Below are positions 45,528 to 53,518 of a stretch of DNA of 64,000 nt, piece by piece; position 1 is the first letter of the stretch, and the number at the start of each line of letters is the position of its first letter. This stretch comes from Bradyrhizobiaceae bacterium Ga0074131 (lineage in GTDB: Bacteria; Pseudomonadota; Alphaproteobacteria; Rhizobiales; Xanthobacteraceae). The position numbers were made by a program, and so were the translations under genes. The stretch is from positions 62,001 through 126,000 of the forward strand of contig LNEC01000019.1 in the NCBI GenBank assembly GCA_001464035.1, in the 5' to 3' direction. Under the pieces are notes generated by a model, which saw only the letters and a list, made by a program, of their open reading frames with translations, did not search any database and was not told where the DNA came from.

Positions 45528-46208
45528 CTACAGTTCTTCCATCACCAGATCGCAATACGCATAGCCGTCGCGCTCGACGCGCTCGCCGGTCATCACCGCA
45601 ATCCGCCGTGAAAAAATCGGTCCCGCCACCACGCACGTATGGAACTCGCCGTTCTCGCCGCAGGGATCGACGCCATCAGGCAGATCGGCCAGCAACGCTG
45701 AATCGAATTTGCGCCCCGCGAACTCCGCCGGCAAATATTTCAGATCCACCGTGGCGAGATACGCCTCCAGCCCGCTTGCGATCATTGCATGCGCGAGCGA
45801 CAGGGTCGGCCGCTGCCACAGCGGAAACACCGGCGTAATCCCGGTGCCCGCCAACTTCTGTTCACGATAGCAGCGGATATCGGCGAGGTAGAGATCGCCG
45901 AAGATGATGTGGGTGATGCCGTCCTGCACCGCTTGCGCGACGGCCTCGCCCATCCGCGCTTCGTAAGTCTCGTTCGGGCAAGGGTACGGGATCGGCACGA
46001 TGCGCGGCGGCAGACCGGCGGCGTCGAGTTGCGCCAGCAGAACTTCCCGGCGCACGCCATGGATCGACACCCGCTCAAACGTCGCGGTCACCGTGGTCAA
46101 TGCGCCGACCACATCGAATTCACCCGATCGCCTGATTTCATGCAGCGCGAACGCGCTGTCCTTGCCGCTCGACCACGAGATCAGCGCCTTCGGTTTTGAT
46201 GGCTTCAA
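45528..46208 (-). CDS. DUF71 (diphthine--ammonia ligase-like) ATP-pyrophosphatase
   Basis: A 226-residue PP-loop protein with SWSSGKDSAFALHEI at the N-terminus, the adenylating loop of N-type ATP-pyrophosphatases. The segment GITHIIFGDLYLADIRCYREQ and the PVFPLWQRPT, E-N-G-E-F-H-T blocks fit the DPH6/DUF71 family. Bacteria lack diphthamide, so the real substrate is unknown. It overlaps the amine-oxidase gene by 4 nt (ATGA) and is probably coupled to it. Confidence 0.9.
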   Translation of the reverse strand: MKPSKPKALISWSSGKDSAFALHEIRRSGEFDVVGALTTVTATFERVSIHGVRREVLLAQLDAAGLPPRIVPIPYPCPNETYEARMGEAVAQAVQDGITHIIFGDLYLADIRCYREQKLAGTGITPVFPLWQRPTLSLAHAMIASGLEAYLATVDLKYLPAEFAGRKFDSALLADLPDGVDPCGENGEFHTCVVAGPIFSRRIAVMTGERVERDGYAYCDLVMEEL

Positions 46209-47605
46209 TTGCTCGGCGCTCCCGGAGATTTGGTACGACGCCGCGGCTGCTGCGCTGGCGCCGGCTCATCCTTCAGCGCGCCGATCCGGCGCAGCGCCGC
46301 TTCCGCCGCGCGCTCGCCGCTTTCCCAGGCGCCGTCGACGGTGCCCCACAGGGTTTCGTGGGTCGCCTCGCCCGCCAGGAACATGCCGCCGAACGGTTCG
46401 GTCAGGATTTTTCGCAGGCCCTGCGCGCCGGGTGGCGCCGATGACATCGCGCCCAGCGTGAAAGGTGCTGCGTTCCAGCGCGTCGCGCTCGACTTCCGGA
46501 CGGCGCCCGCGACGTCGCTGCCGAACAGCTTGCCCAGCCACTCCACCGCGAAGGCCACCATCGCCGGCTCGCCCTGCGCGGAGAGATCGCGGCCGAACGA
46601 ACCCGCGACATCGATCGAGCAGAGCGAGGATCCCGCGATATTCGCCAACAGCAGCGCCGTCCGGGTCGAGTTGCTCTGCTCAATGACGATGTCGTCGCGC
46701 GCGAGCCCGAGCGGGTTGCCCTCGAGTTGCAGCACGATGCGATCGAGGCTGCCGAGACTCAGTCTTGCGGCGGCGTCGAGCTGGCGCTTCGGAATGTCGG
46801 GCGTGAACCTGATGCCGCCGGCGGCCAGCACGTTGCTCGACACCGTGACGATGGCGGCGCGCGCGGCGATCCTGCCCGCAGGCGTCTCCACCGTGACGTC
46901 GCGGTTGCTCCAGCTGACGCGGCTGGCCGGCGTCGACAGCGAAAGCGGAACCTGCTCGCCGAGCCTGGCGAGCAGCGTGCCCATGCCCTGCCGGCAGGCC
47001 AGCGCGGCATTGCGGTCCTGCGCGCGGGCCTTGTCGATCGCGGAGATGTCTTTCAGATCCTTGCCTGCGAAATTCGCGCCGAGCACGAACTCCGCCGTCC
47101 CCGTCCAGACGCCAAGGTCCTTCGGCAGCACGGACGCGCAAGCGACATCGGCCTTGCCGCGGGAAGCCTCGTCGATGGCGCGGTTGGCGCGCACCAGGGC
47201 CGCGAGGAACTCCTCGGTTTCTCCGGCCCGCGCGTTGCGGCGGCCGATGCGGATTTTCTGGCTGATCGGCGCGGCGACGACGTCGAGCCCTGCGGCGCGC
47301 GCGAGCTTGACCATCGGGTTGGTCTCGGGATTGTACATCCACCGCGCGCCGCGATCGAACGGCACGCCGAATGTCGCGCTATCGGTGAGGCAGCGGCCGC
47401 CGATCTGACCCGATGCCTCCACCACGATGACCCTGCGGTTCGCGGCCATGACGCGGCGCGCCGCCGAGATGCCGGCAGCCCCGGCGCCGATCACGACGAT
47501 ATCGGCTTCGCGCGGCAGCGGCGCACCCCAGGCGCGGGCGCCGAAGGCGGGCGCCGCCGCAAGTCCTGCGGACGCCGACAGGAAATCCCGGCGCGTCATT
47601 GTCAT
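46205..47605 (-). CDS. FAD-dependent flavin amine oxidase, Tat-exported
   Basis: A 466-residue oxidoreductase. The N-terminus MTMTRRDFLSASAGLAAAPA is a twin-arginine signal, so the folded flavoprotein is probably exported. The FAD-binding motif is IVVIGAGAAGISAARRV, followed by GGRCLTDSATFGVPFDRGARWMY, and the C-terminal FAD contact is GMFLAGEATHETLWGTVDGAWESGERAA. This is the monoamine-oxidase/LSD1-like pattern; substrate unknown. Start at 47605, with ATG at 47599 as an alternative. Coupled to the DUF71 gene downstream. Confidence 0.9.
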   Translation of the reverse strand: MTMTRRDFLSASAGLAAAPAFGARAWGAPLPREADIVVIGAGAAGISAARRVMAANRRVIVVEASGQIGGRCLTDSATFGVPFDRGARWMYNPETNPMVKLARAAGLDVVAAPISQKIRIGRRNARAGETEEFLAALVRANRAIDEASRGKADVACASVLPKDLGVWTGTAEFVLGANFAGKDLKDISAIDKARAQDRNAALACRQGMGTLLARLGEQVPLSLSTPASRVSWSNRDVTVETPAGRIAARAAIVTVSSNVLAAGGIRFTPDIPKRQLDAAARLSLGSLDRIVLQLEGNPLGLARDDIVIEQSNSTRTALLLANIAGSSLCSIDVAGSFGRDLSAQGEPAMVAFAVEWLGKLFGSDVAGAVRKSSATRWNAAPFTLGAMSSAPPGAQGLRKILTEPFGGMFLAGEATHETLWGTVDGAWESGERAAEAALRRIGALKDEPAPAQQPRRRTKSPGAPSN

Positions 47606-47794
47606 GTCATGGTTTCCGGAACTTTTAGAAGGGAGAGAACATCCGGCGAACTTGCCGCATCCGACAGCGGGCGGCAACCGTCATGGTGAATCAATCATGA
47701 TTGGCCGGCCCGTTGCATGAACCAAATTGCAACGGCTTTCGACCATCATCAGTGAACACAGAAACGGTCGGAAAGGCCGTCGGGGGGAACTATC

Positions 47795-48784
47795 ATGGGT
47801 GTCGTGCTCGATACCGTCGGCAAGTGGATCGCAGGATACCTCCAGAAGGAGGTGCCGGGCTATGAGCCGTTCACGCCCAGCGATCCGGACCATTTGCGCG
47901 GCATCATGCAGCCCGGAGACGTCATGCTGGTCGAGGGCAACAACCGGGTTTCCGGCATCATCAAATACCTGACGCAGTCCACCTGGTCGCATGCCGCACT
48001 TTTTGTCGGCTCGATCGACGGCGCGGCCGAAGCCGATGGCGAGCCGCACGTCCTGATCGAGGCCAATATCGGCGAGGGCGTGACCTCGGCGCCGCTGTCG
48101 AAATATTTTCCCTATCACACGAGGCTGTGCCGCCCGGTCGGCCTTAGTTACGAAGACCGCACCACGGTGTGCCGCTACGCCATCAACCGGATCGGCTTCG
48201 GCTACGACACCAAGAACATCCTCGATCTGATGCGCTTTCTGATTCCGCTGCCGATCCCGCAGCGCTGGCGGCGGCGGATGATCGCGTTCGGTTCCGGCGA
48301 TCCCACCAAAATCATCTGCTCGGCGCTGATCGCGCAGGCGTTCGACGCCGTGCGCTATCCGATCCTGCCGAAGATCACGCGGGCGGGCAGCAGGCAGGCG
48401 CGGCGCGAGATCCTGCACATCCGCGATTCGTCGCTGTACATGCCGCGGGATTTCGACATCTCGCCCTATTTCGAAGTCGTCAAACCCACCATCGTGCAGG
48501 GGTTCGACTACACCGCCCTGCACTGGGCCGACAAGCAGAAGCCGCTCGCGGAGGTAGCGGGCGAATTCGGCATCTTTCCAGAGCCTGTCGAGGCGCCGCC
48601 GCTCGTTCCTGAAGAGATTAACCAGAAAACGCCGCTTCCGGCCGCGCGTGCGGCATTGACGCCGGTTGCCGGCGAAGCGGTACTGGTCGAGCGCGTTGTC
48701 GTCGCCGAGCACTACATGGTCGTCGAATACGTCCCGGAACGCCGCATCCGTCCGCGCGATCGGGTGCCGGAACCGGTTGCATAG
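47795..48784 (+). CDS. YiiX/YebB-like NlpC/P60-type cysteine hydrolase
   Basis: A 329-residue protein. The circularly permuted papain-like core (about 38-205) has GDVMLVEGNNRVSGIIKYLTQSTWSHAALFVG with the His of the site, then HVLIEANIGEGV and TKIICSALIAQAFDAV with the nucleophilic Cys. The C-terminal third is Pro/Val-rich and of unknown use. No signal peptide is evident, so it is probably cytoplasmic. GGGGGAA precedes the ATG. Confidence 0.85.
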   Translation: MGVVLDTVGKWIAGYLQKEVPGYEPFTPSDPDHLRGIMQPGDVMLVEGNNRVSGIIKYLTQSTWSHAALFVGSIDGAAEADGEPHVLIEANIGEGVTSAPLSKYFPYHTRLCRPVGLSYEDRTTVCRYAINRIGFGYDTKNILDLMRFLIPLPIPQRWRRRMIAFGSGDPTKIICSALIAQAFDAVRYPILPKITRAGSRQARREILHIRDSSLYMPRDFDISPYFEVVKPTIVQGFDYTALHWADKQKPLAEVAGEFGIFPEPVEAPPLVPEEINQKTPLPAARAALTPVAGEAVLVERVVVAEHYMVVEYVPERRIRPRDRVPEPVA

Positions 48785-48792
48785 CAGCCGTC

Positions 48793-49047
48793 TTACTTCG
48801 ACGCCGAAGGCGGCGCGATCGAGAGCGGCGGATTGCCGGCCGGACCCTCGCCGCTCGATCCATGGTCTTTCGCCGAATACCAATCGCGTCCCACCAGGTT
48901 ATGAATATTGCCATGGTCGGGAAGGCGGACGCTGCTCGATGAGCCGAACGCCTGGTCAGCGTTACGCTGCACCACCTGATCCAGAATGAACATCGAGCCT
49001 ACGGCGAGAATGACCGCCGATATTGCCGAGACGAGAAAAACGCGCAT
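48793..49047 (-). CDS. Small membrane-anchored protein of unknown function
   Basis: An 84-residue protein with one N-terminal hydrophobic segment (MRVFLVSAISAVILAVGSMFI), likely a signal anchor, then DQVVQRNADQAFGSSSSVRLPDHGNIHNLVGRDWYSAKDH. The tail is Ser/Pro-rich. Similar small proteins are common in Bradyrhizobium; function unknown. It shares its 5' region with the copper gene at 49269 and could respond to the box at 49108. Confidence 0.72.
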   Translation of the reverse strand: MRVFLVSAISAVILAVGSMFILDQVVQRNADQAFGSSSSVRLPDHGNIHNLVGRDWYSAKDHGSSGEGPAGNPPLSIAPPSASK

Positions 49048-49107
49048 GGCAGTTTTCTCCGCAGTTCATTTGGTGGCTTCAAGCTACGCCCCGGGGCTTT
49101 GCACAAA

Positions 49108-49121
49108 TTGATCTGCATCAA
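49108..49121. promoter_or_regulatory. FNR/FixK-type box 1
   Basis: TTGATCTGCATCAA, a perfect match to the TTGAT-N4-ATCAA anaerobox. It lies between the divergent genes at 49047 and 49269, 61 nt from the former start. Confidence 0.75.
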
Positions 49122-49191
49122 GCCTGACCGACCTGATGCTCGCCGACGCATCAGCGATTGAAGCTGCAAGATCTCGAGGCGGATGCGGGGC

Positions 49192-49205
49192 TTGACGTGG
49201 GTCAA
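49192..49205. promoter_or_regulatory. FNR/FixK-type box 2
   Basis: TTGACGTGGGTCAA, a perfect TTGAC-N4-GTCAA palindrome. A TATTTT -10-like hexamer follows at 49230-49235, placing the box near -43 relative to a predicted start around 49242, the activating position for FNR-class regulators. Confidence 0.7.
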
Positions 49206-49268
49206 GTCTCGGTTGTCGACCTGGGACCATATTTTACATGCTTTCGCCGTTAACAAGAGGGGATGGCT

Positions 49269-50057
49269 ATGACGCGCTTCTTGATGACCGCGCTTGCGGT
49301 TGCGGCACTTACGACTGCGAGCTGGGCGCAAACGCCCGCGCCCGCCGAGCACGATTCTCATCACCCAGCCGGCAGCCCAAAATCCGAGCCGGCTCCGGCG
49401 AATCCGGCACTGTCTGCCGGCCAGCCGGGCATGAACGCGCCACAAGGCGGAATGGGCGGGATGCCGATGATGGACATGATGAAGGGCATGATGAGCAACA
49501 TGCCCATGATGAAGATGATGAATATGATGGAATCGATGCAGGTGACGAATATGATGGGCCCCGGCATGGGCGGCATGGCCACCATCGATCGCGTCGAGGG
49601 CCGAATCGCTTTTCTGCGCGCAGAACTCAAGATCACCGATGCTCAAGCAGGCGCGTGGAACGTCTTTGCGGACGCGCTGCGCGCAAATGCAAGGAAGCTC
49701 GGCGAGGTTCGTGGATCGATAATGGGCCAGCCGGGCGCGCAGCAGCCGGCTCCGACAATGGCGGACCGTCTCGACCAGCAGGAGCAATGGCTTCTCGCGC
49801 GGCTCGAGGGCACCCGGGCCATGAAGTCTGCTTTCGCCAAACTGAACGAGACGCTGTCGGATGATCAAAGGAAGACCGCTGGCGATCTCCTCGCCCCGCA
49901 CCTGGGTATGGGAATGATGGCGATGATGGGTGCGCAAATGCAGCCGGGCCAGATGCAACCCGGACAGATGGGACCAGGGCGAATGCAGCCCGGGCAAATG
50001 GGACCGGGGATGATGCAGCCAGGTCAGATGCAACCACCCGGCAAAGGAAACAAATAG
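49269..50057 (+). CDS. Methionine-rich periplasmic protein, Spy/CpxP (LTXXQ)-like
   Basis: A 262-residue exported protein with a signal peptide (MTRFLMTALAVAALTTASWA). A Met-rich segment follows (about 55-105: GMGGMPMMDMMKGMM and similar), then a helical LTXXQ-like domain (about 108-205: AFLRAELKITDAQAGAWNVFADAL, FAKLNETLSDDQRKTAG). The tail is a tandem pentapeptide repeat, Q-P-G-Q-M or G-P-G-x-M. Such Met-rich segments bind Cu(I). I start it at 49269 because AGAGGGG lies 7-8 nt upstream; the ATG at 49263 overlaps that site. First gene of the copper cluster, after box 2. Confidence 0.85.
   Translation: MTRFLMTALAVAALTTASWAQTPAPAEHDSHHPAGSPKSEPAPANPALSAGQPGMNAPQGGMGGMPMMDMMKGMMSNMPMMKMMNMMESMQVTNMMGPGMGGMATIDRVEGRIAFLRAELKITDAQAGAWNVFADALRANARKLGEVRGSIMGQPGAQQPAPTMADRLDQQEQWLLARLEGTRAMKSAFAKLNETLSDDQRKTAGDLLAPHLGMGMMAMMGAQMQPGQMQPGQMGPGRMQPGQMGPGMMQPGQMQPPGKGNK
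49938..50034 (+). repeat. 15-bp tandem repeat coding for Met-rich pentapeptides
   Basis: About six to seven imperfect 15-bp units code for MQPGQ and MGPGR/MGPGM-type pentapeptides at the end of the Spy-like protein. Third-position changes have kept the peptide while varying the DNA, so selection appears to act on the protein. Confidence 0.75.
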
Positions 50058-50091
50058 GCGCGCGGCACATCCTGAATAACAGGAGCTATCG

Positions 50092-50346
50092 ATGTCGGTG
50101 CAGGATCATTCGCATGATGAAGGCGAAAGGCGACACAGCTTTCTGAACTCGCGCGCGGGAATGGTCTTCATCGGATTTGCCCTCATCGCGGGCACACTGC
50201 TGTTCACCGAACACCGGGCCCATGTCCTCGGCGCTCTCCTCTGGCTGCCGCTGCTCGCTTGCCCCTTGATGCATGTGTTCATGCATCACAGGCGTGGCGG
50301 TCAAGGAGGCCACGGTCAGCAAGGCGATGGAGGGAGAGCGCCATGA
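50092..50346 (+). CDS. DUF2933-type small membrane protein
   Basis: An 84-residue protein with a His-rich start (SVQDHSHDEGERRHSF), two hydrophobic segments (about 23-41 and 45-62) and a CPLMHVFMHHRRGG tail. This matches DUF2933 proteins, often found in copper-resistance clusters, function unknown. AGGAG lies 6 nt upstream of the ATG. Its stop overlaps the next gene by 4 nt. Confidence 0.82.
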   Translation: MSVQDHSHDEGERRHSFLNSRAGMVFIGFALIAGTLLFTEHRAHVLGALLWLPLLACPLMHVFMHHRRGGQGGHGQQGDGGRAP

Positions 50347-51014
50347 ACGAGACATCCGCTTATGGCCTGTGGGGCCTCGTACTCGTCAACTCGGTTGTAT
50401 TCATCCTGTTCGCCTACAGCTTCTTCAAGCCGCAGACGACCCGAGACTGGCGATCGTTCGGCGCGTTCAGCGGATTTCTGGTCGCGTTGTTTGCGGAAAT
50501 GTACGGATTTCCTCTTACGATCTATTTCCTGTCCGGATGGCTGCAAAGCAATTTTCCTGACGTCGACTGGCTGTCCCACGACGCTGGCCATCTGCTCGAG
50601 ATCATGTTCGGCTGGAAGACCAATCCGCATGCCGGGCCCTTCCATGTTCTCAGCTTCGTGTTTATCATCGCCGGATTCATGCTGATTTCCGCGGCCTGGA
50701 AGACCCTCTACGAGGCCCAGCAACACGGCAGCCTGGCGACCACGGGGACTTACAGCTACGTGCGCCATCCGCAATACGACGGCTTCATTCTCGTCATGTT
50801 CGGCTTTCTTCTGCAGTGGCCAACACTTCTCACGCTCGCGATGTTTCCGGTACTCGTCGTCATGTACGTCAAGCTGGCGAAGAGCGAGGAGCGCGAAGCG
50901 CTCGTATCCTTCGGCGAAGAGTACCGCCGATACACGGCGGATGTGCCGGGATTCATCCCGCACGTCTCGCGCCTGCTCGGCGGCCCCGCGCCGAAAAAAT
51001 ACGGCAATGGCTGA
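50343..51014 (+). CDS. Isoprenylcysteine-methyltransferase-like membrane protein
   Basis: A 223-residue integral membrane protein with about five helices. The C-terminal block YSYVRHPQYDGFILVMFGFLLQWPTLL and EEREALVSFGEEYRRYTADVPGFIP is the ICMT/PEMT-type SAM-binding and catalytic region. Bacterial members are assigned as methyltransferases of lipids or small molecules; the substrate here is unknown. It is translationally coupled to the DUF2933 protein (ATGA), which recurs as its neighbour in other metal clusters. Confidence 0.85.
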   Translation: MNETSAYGLWGLVLVNSVVFILFAYSFFKPQTTRDWRSFGAFSGFLVALFAEMYGFPLTIYFLSGWLQSNFPDVDWLSHDAGHLLEIMFGWKTNPHAGPFHVLSFVFIIAGFMLISAAWKTLYEAQQHGSLATTGTYSYVRHPQYDGFILVMFGFLLQWPTLLTLAMFPVLVVMYVKLAKSEEREALVSFGEEYRRYTADVPGFIPHVSRLLGGPAPKKYGNG

Positions 51015-51104
51015 CGTGATGCAGAGCGCCAATCCCGTGTCGAAGCGCGAAGAACAAGGTGAGCGGGGAAACGCGAGGCGCTAACCAGGATTGGACAGGC
51101 TGAC

Positions 51105-51125
51105 CACGAGGGACACGTCCTCGTG
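51105..51125. terminator. Possible terminator hairpin after the methyltransferase gene
   Basis: CACGAGG and CCTCGTG form a perfect 7-bp stem with a 7-nt loop, 91 nt after the stop, between two convergent genes. No T run follows, so its role as a terminator is uncertain. Confidence 0.4.
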
Positions 51126-51211
51126 CCATGCATTGCCGATTTCGTTGCCGAAACCATCATCGCTCGATGCAGCCGGCTGTCCTCAACCCGATCCCGCCGG
51201 TGTCTTGCAAC

Positions 51212-52342
51212 TCAACTGCCGGCAACGGGTTTGTCGATTCGCTTTGACCATGACCGGTAGTAAGCCACTCCCGTCATGATAGCGAGCCCGGCTCCCCCAA
51301 CCAGCAATTGGGCAACGTACCCGTCAGAGGCTGTTTCCAGAACAACATGAGCAATGAACGAGAGAAAGACCCCGACGCAGAACACCTCAAGCGACTGTTG
51401 ACCGCACTTGATTAGCGGTTCGAGGATCGGACGCCGAAGGCCAGGCCAATCGACTGGAATCAATCGAACAGCCAGTAAAATGAGACACGCAAGGTGCACC
51501 ACCCGATAGGGAGCAAGATTGGTCTTGTCGTTTGGATTAAACGCCTCGAACAGACCTGCAGGGACGATCCATTGAAGTTCAGTGATTTGGCCAGCCAGCG
51601 TCATCGCGAGTGCAAACAGCAGATAAACTACACTCAGCAAAAGCGCGAAGCGGGAGCGCACCAAAAAAGCGAGCTTGCTCGCCCCACCTAACACCAGCCA
51701 GGCGCCCAGCACGAAGACCAGCTGCCACGTGAAAGGATTAAAATACCAGACGCCGGACGGATACGACGAAAAATTCCATCCATACTGGCGTGCCGCAAGA
51801 TAGAGCAGCGCGGACCCGAGCATGACCCAATTCTTGTGTCTCAACATAAACCACAGGACGGGTGGAAACACGGCCATCAAGACAATGTAAAGCGGAAGCA
51901 CATCGAGGTTCAGCGGCTTCAATTTCAGGAGCAGTCCCTGGGTCATGGTCTCGACCGGGTAGTCCATCAGACCGGCCACATTGAACTGATCCATGAGGTG
52001 GGGAATGTCGAAATTGTGCGCCAGGAAGTGAACGGCGGTAATGTAGAAAACAAAAAGCAGAACATGAGCGACATAGAGTTGCCACACCCGCCTGAAAAGC
52101 CGCGTGGCTCCTATAAGGAACCCCCGCTTCAGCATCACGCTCCCAAACACCAAGGTCGCGGTATAACCCGAAATGAACACGAACAAATCCGCCCCATCGC
52201 TGAAGCCGTAGTTTCTCGTCGTCAGCCAAGTGAGTGCCGTGTTGGGGATATGGCCAAGGAAAATGGCCCAGTTCGCCAACCCTCGAAACAGATCGAGACG
52301 CAAGTCCCGTGGTGATGGCGGAAGAGCAACGCTGACGGTCAT
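51212..52342 (-). CDS. OpgC-family membrane acyltransferase
   Basis: A 376-residue protein with about ten helices. It begins SPRDLRLDLFRGLANWAIFLGHIPN and has FSDGADLFVFISGYTATLVFG, the OpgC signature area with the catalytic-type Asp and His. E. coli OpgC succinylates osmoregulated periplasmic glucans; the bacterial family also adds other acyl groups. The last residues SKRIDKPVAGS are basic. It lies inside the copper region on the opposite strand from its flanking genes; the link to metal handling is unclear. Confidence 0.88.
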   Translation of the reverse strand: MTVSVALPPSPRDLRLDLFRGLANWAIFLGHIPNTALTWLTTRNYGFSDGADLFVFISGYTATLVFGSVMLKRGFLIGATRLFRRVWQLYVAHVLLFVFYITAVHFLAHNFDIPHLMDQFNVAGLMDYPVETMTQGLLLKLKPLNLDVLPLYIVLMAVFPPVLWFMLRHKNWVMLGSALLYLAARQYGWNFSSYPSGVWYFNPFTWQLVFVLGAWLVLGGASKLAFLVRSRFALLLSVVYLLFALAMTLAGQITELQWIVPAGLFEAFNPNDKTNLAPYRVVHLACLILLAVRLIPVDWPGLRRPILEPLIKCGQQSLEVFCVGVFLSFIAHVVLETASDGYVAQLLVGGAGLAIMTGVAYYRSWSKRIDKPVAGS

Positions 52343-52479
52343 TATCCGGATTCGATTCGTCCTATTGTGCGAGACTGCCGGCAGCCCCTGATATTTCGGC
52401 CTATCACGGGTCGTGTGAACAGAAGATCTATCTACCAGAGCCGCCCCAAACAGTTCGAAACTCCTTATCAGCTACAATT

Positions 52480-52493
52480 TTGATCCACGTCAA
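52480..52493. promoter_or_regulatory. FNR/FixK-type box 3
   Basis: TTGATCCACGTCAA, matching TTGAT-N4-GTCAA. It lies between the divergent OpgC gene and the small gene at 52553, 59 nt before the latter's ATG. Confidence 0.7.
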
Positions 52494-52552
52494 ACGATCG
52501 ATTCGCGCTTTGCTCCTGAATGACAATACCCACTGACAGACGGAGACCGACG

Positions 52553-52810
52553 ATGATGGCGCGAACGACAATTGCAGTAGCAGTCGCACTCCAGTTCCTG
52601 GCGACTCCAGTGATGGCGCAGGGAACCGCTGGCAATGATTCGAATGCGCATCACTACCAAGGCGGACCCCAAACCGGGGTGCCTCACGTGACGAAGCATC
52701 CCAAGACTTCACCTGCCAACGCCAAGGCCAAGACCCGCACCGGGTCGGGGGGCCACCACTACAGCGGCGGTCCGAAGACCGAGTCACATCACATGGGCGA
52801 AAAGAAATAA
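52553..52810 (+). CDS. Small His-rich exported protein of unknown function
   Basis: An 85-residue protein with a signal peptide (about 1-23, ending TPVMAQG). The mature part repeats H-H-Y-x-G-G-P (AHHYQGGPQTG and GHHYSGGPKTE) and ends SHHMGEKK. The HHYxGGPxT motif pair could bind metal. GGAGA lies 8 nt upstream of the first ATG. It follows an FNR-type box. Function unknown. Confidence 0.75.
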   Translation: MMARTTIAVAVALQFLATPVMAQGTAGNDSNAHHYQGGPQTGVPHVTKHPKTSPANAKAKTRTGSGGHHYSGGPKTESHHMGEKK

Positions 52811-52948
52811 CGTCCTCATGGGTCGGCTTACCCTCTTCATCCGGAGTTGTTGGTGCGCCCCGGACGGCCCACCATTTCTTCGATCATCAGCTCTCGCGAA
52901 CTTCCCCTCACTTCGTTGAGACCATCCCTTTCCTGTTTCTTGTCGGGT

Positions 52949-53440
52949 TCAGCCTGCTTCTTCAGATCCGACAAAGCGCATAAAGGGCTGTCGGCCAGCC
53001 ACTCCGAAAAGGATAACTTCGTATTTCTGGGGCACTCCGCCTTCCATACCCGGCGACCCCACGGGCATCCCTGGAACCGCCAAGCCAGCGGCACGAGGCC
53101 GCTCCTCCAGCAATTTCCGCAGGGCTGGCGCGGGCACATGCCCCTCGATGACGTAGCCCCCAACCTCGGCCGTATGACAGGCAGCAAGGTCCTGCGGTAC
53201 GCCAAGCCGTTTCCGTATGACTTCCAGGTCAGCGACCTCCTCGACTCTGACGGCGAAACCTGCGGCCTCGAGATGTCGCACCCAGCCTGCGCAGCATCCG
53301 CAATTCGGATCCTTGTGTACGAGAATGCTTGCACTCTGGCCGACGGCCGAAGACGCCGACACGACCAATGCCGCCGCCGCCAATCGAAGTACGCTTCGTC
53401 GCGTCAGTCCGCGCGAACGACCGATCGATGGACTATTCAT
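52949..53440 (-). CDS. DUF411 metal-binding protein, Tat-type signal
   Basis: A 163-residue exported protein with RSRGLTRRSVLRLAAAAL, a twin-arginine-like signal. The mature domain has VHKDPNCGCCAGWVRHLEAAGF, whose CGCC motif is typical of DUF411, and later ACHTAEVGGYVIEGHVPAPALRKLL. DUF411 proteins are found in copper-resistance operons and are thought to bind Cu. A C-terminal QKYEVILFGVAG strand completes the fold. Confidence 0.9.
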   Translation of the reverse strand: MNSPSIGRSRGLTRRSVLRLAAAALVVSASSAVGQSASILVHKDPNCGCCAGWVRHLEAAGFAVRVEEVADLEVIRKRLGVPQDLAACHTAEVGGYVIEGHVPAPALRKLLEERPRAAGLAVPGMPVGSPGMEGGVPQKYEVILFGVAGRQPFMRFVGSEEAG

Positions 53441-53518
53441 GGCCTGGGATCTCCAATCTTCGCTACAACATTCTGGTTCAACGATGGCCCCTTATGAGGC
53501 CACACGGGTTCGGGTGCG

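Noticed and set aside
47681..48883. 400-codon leftward open frame
   Set aside because: Antisense of the YiiX-like hydrolase gene, whose Cys/His motifs are on the plus strand.
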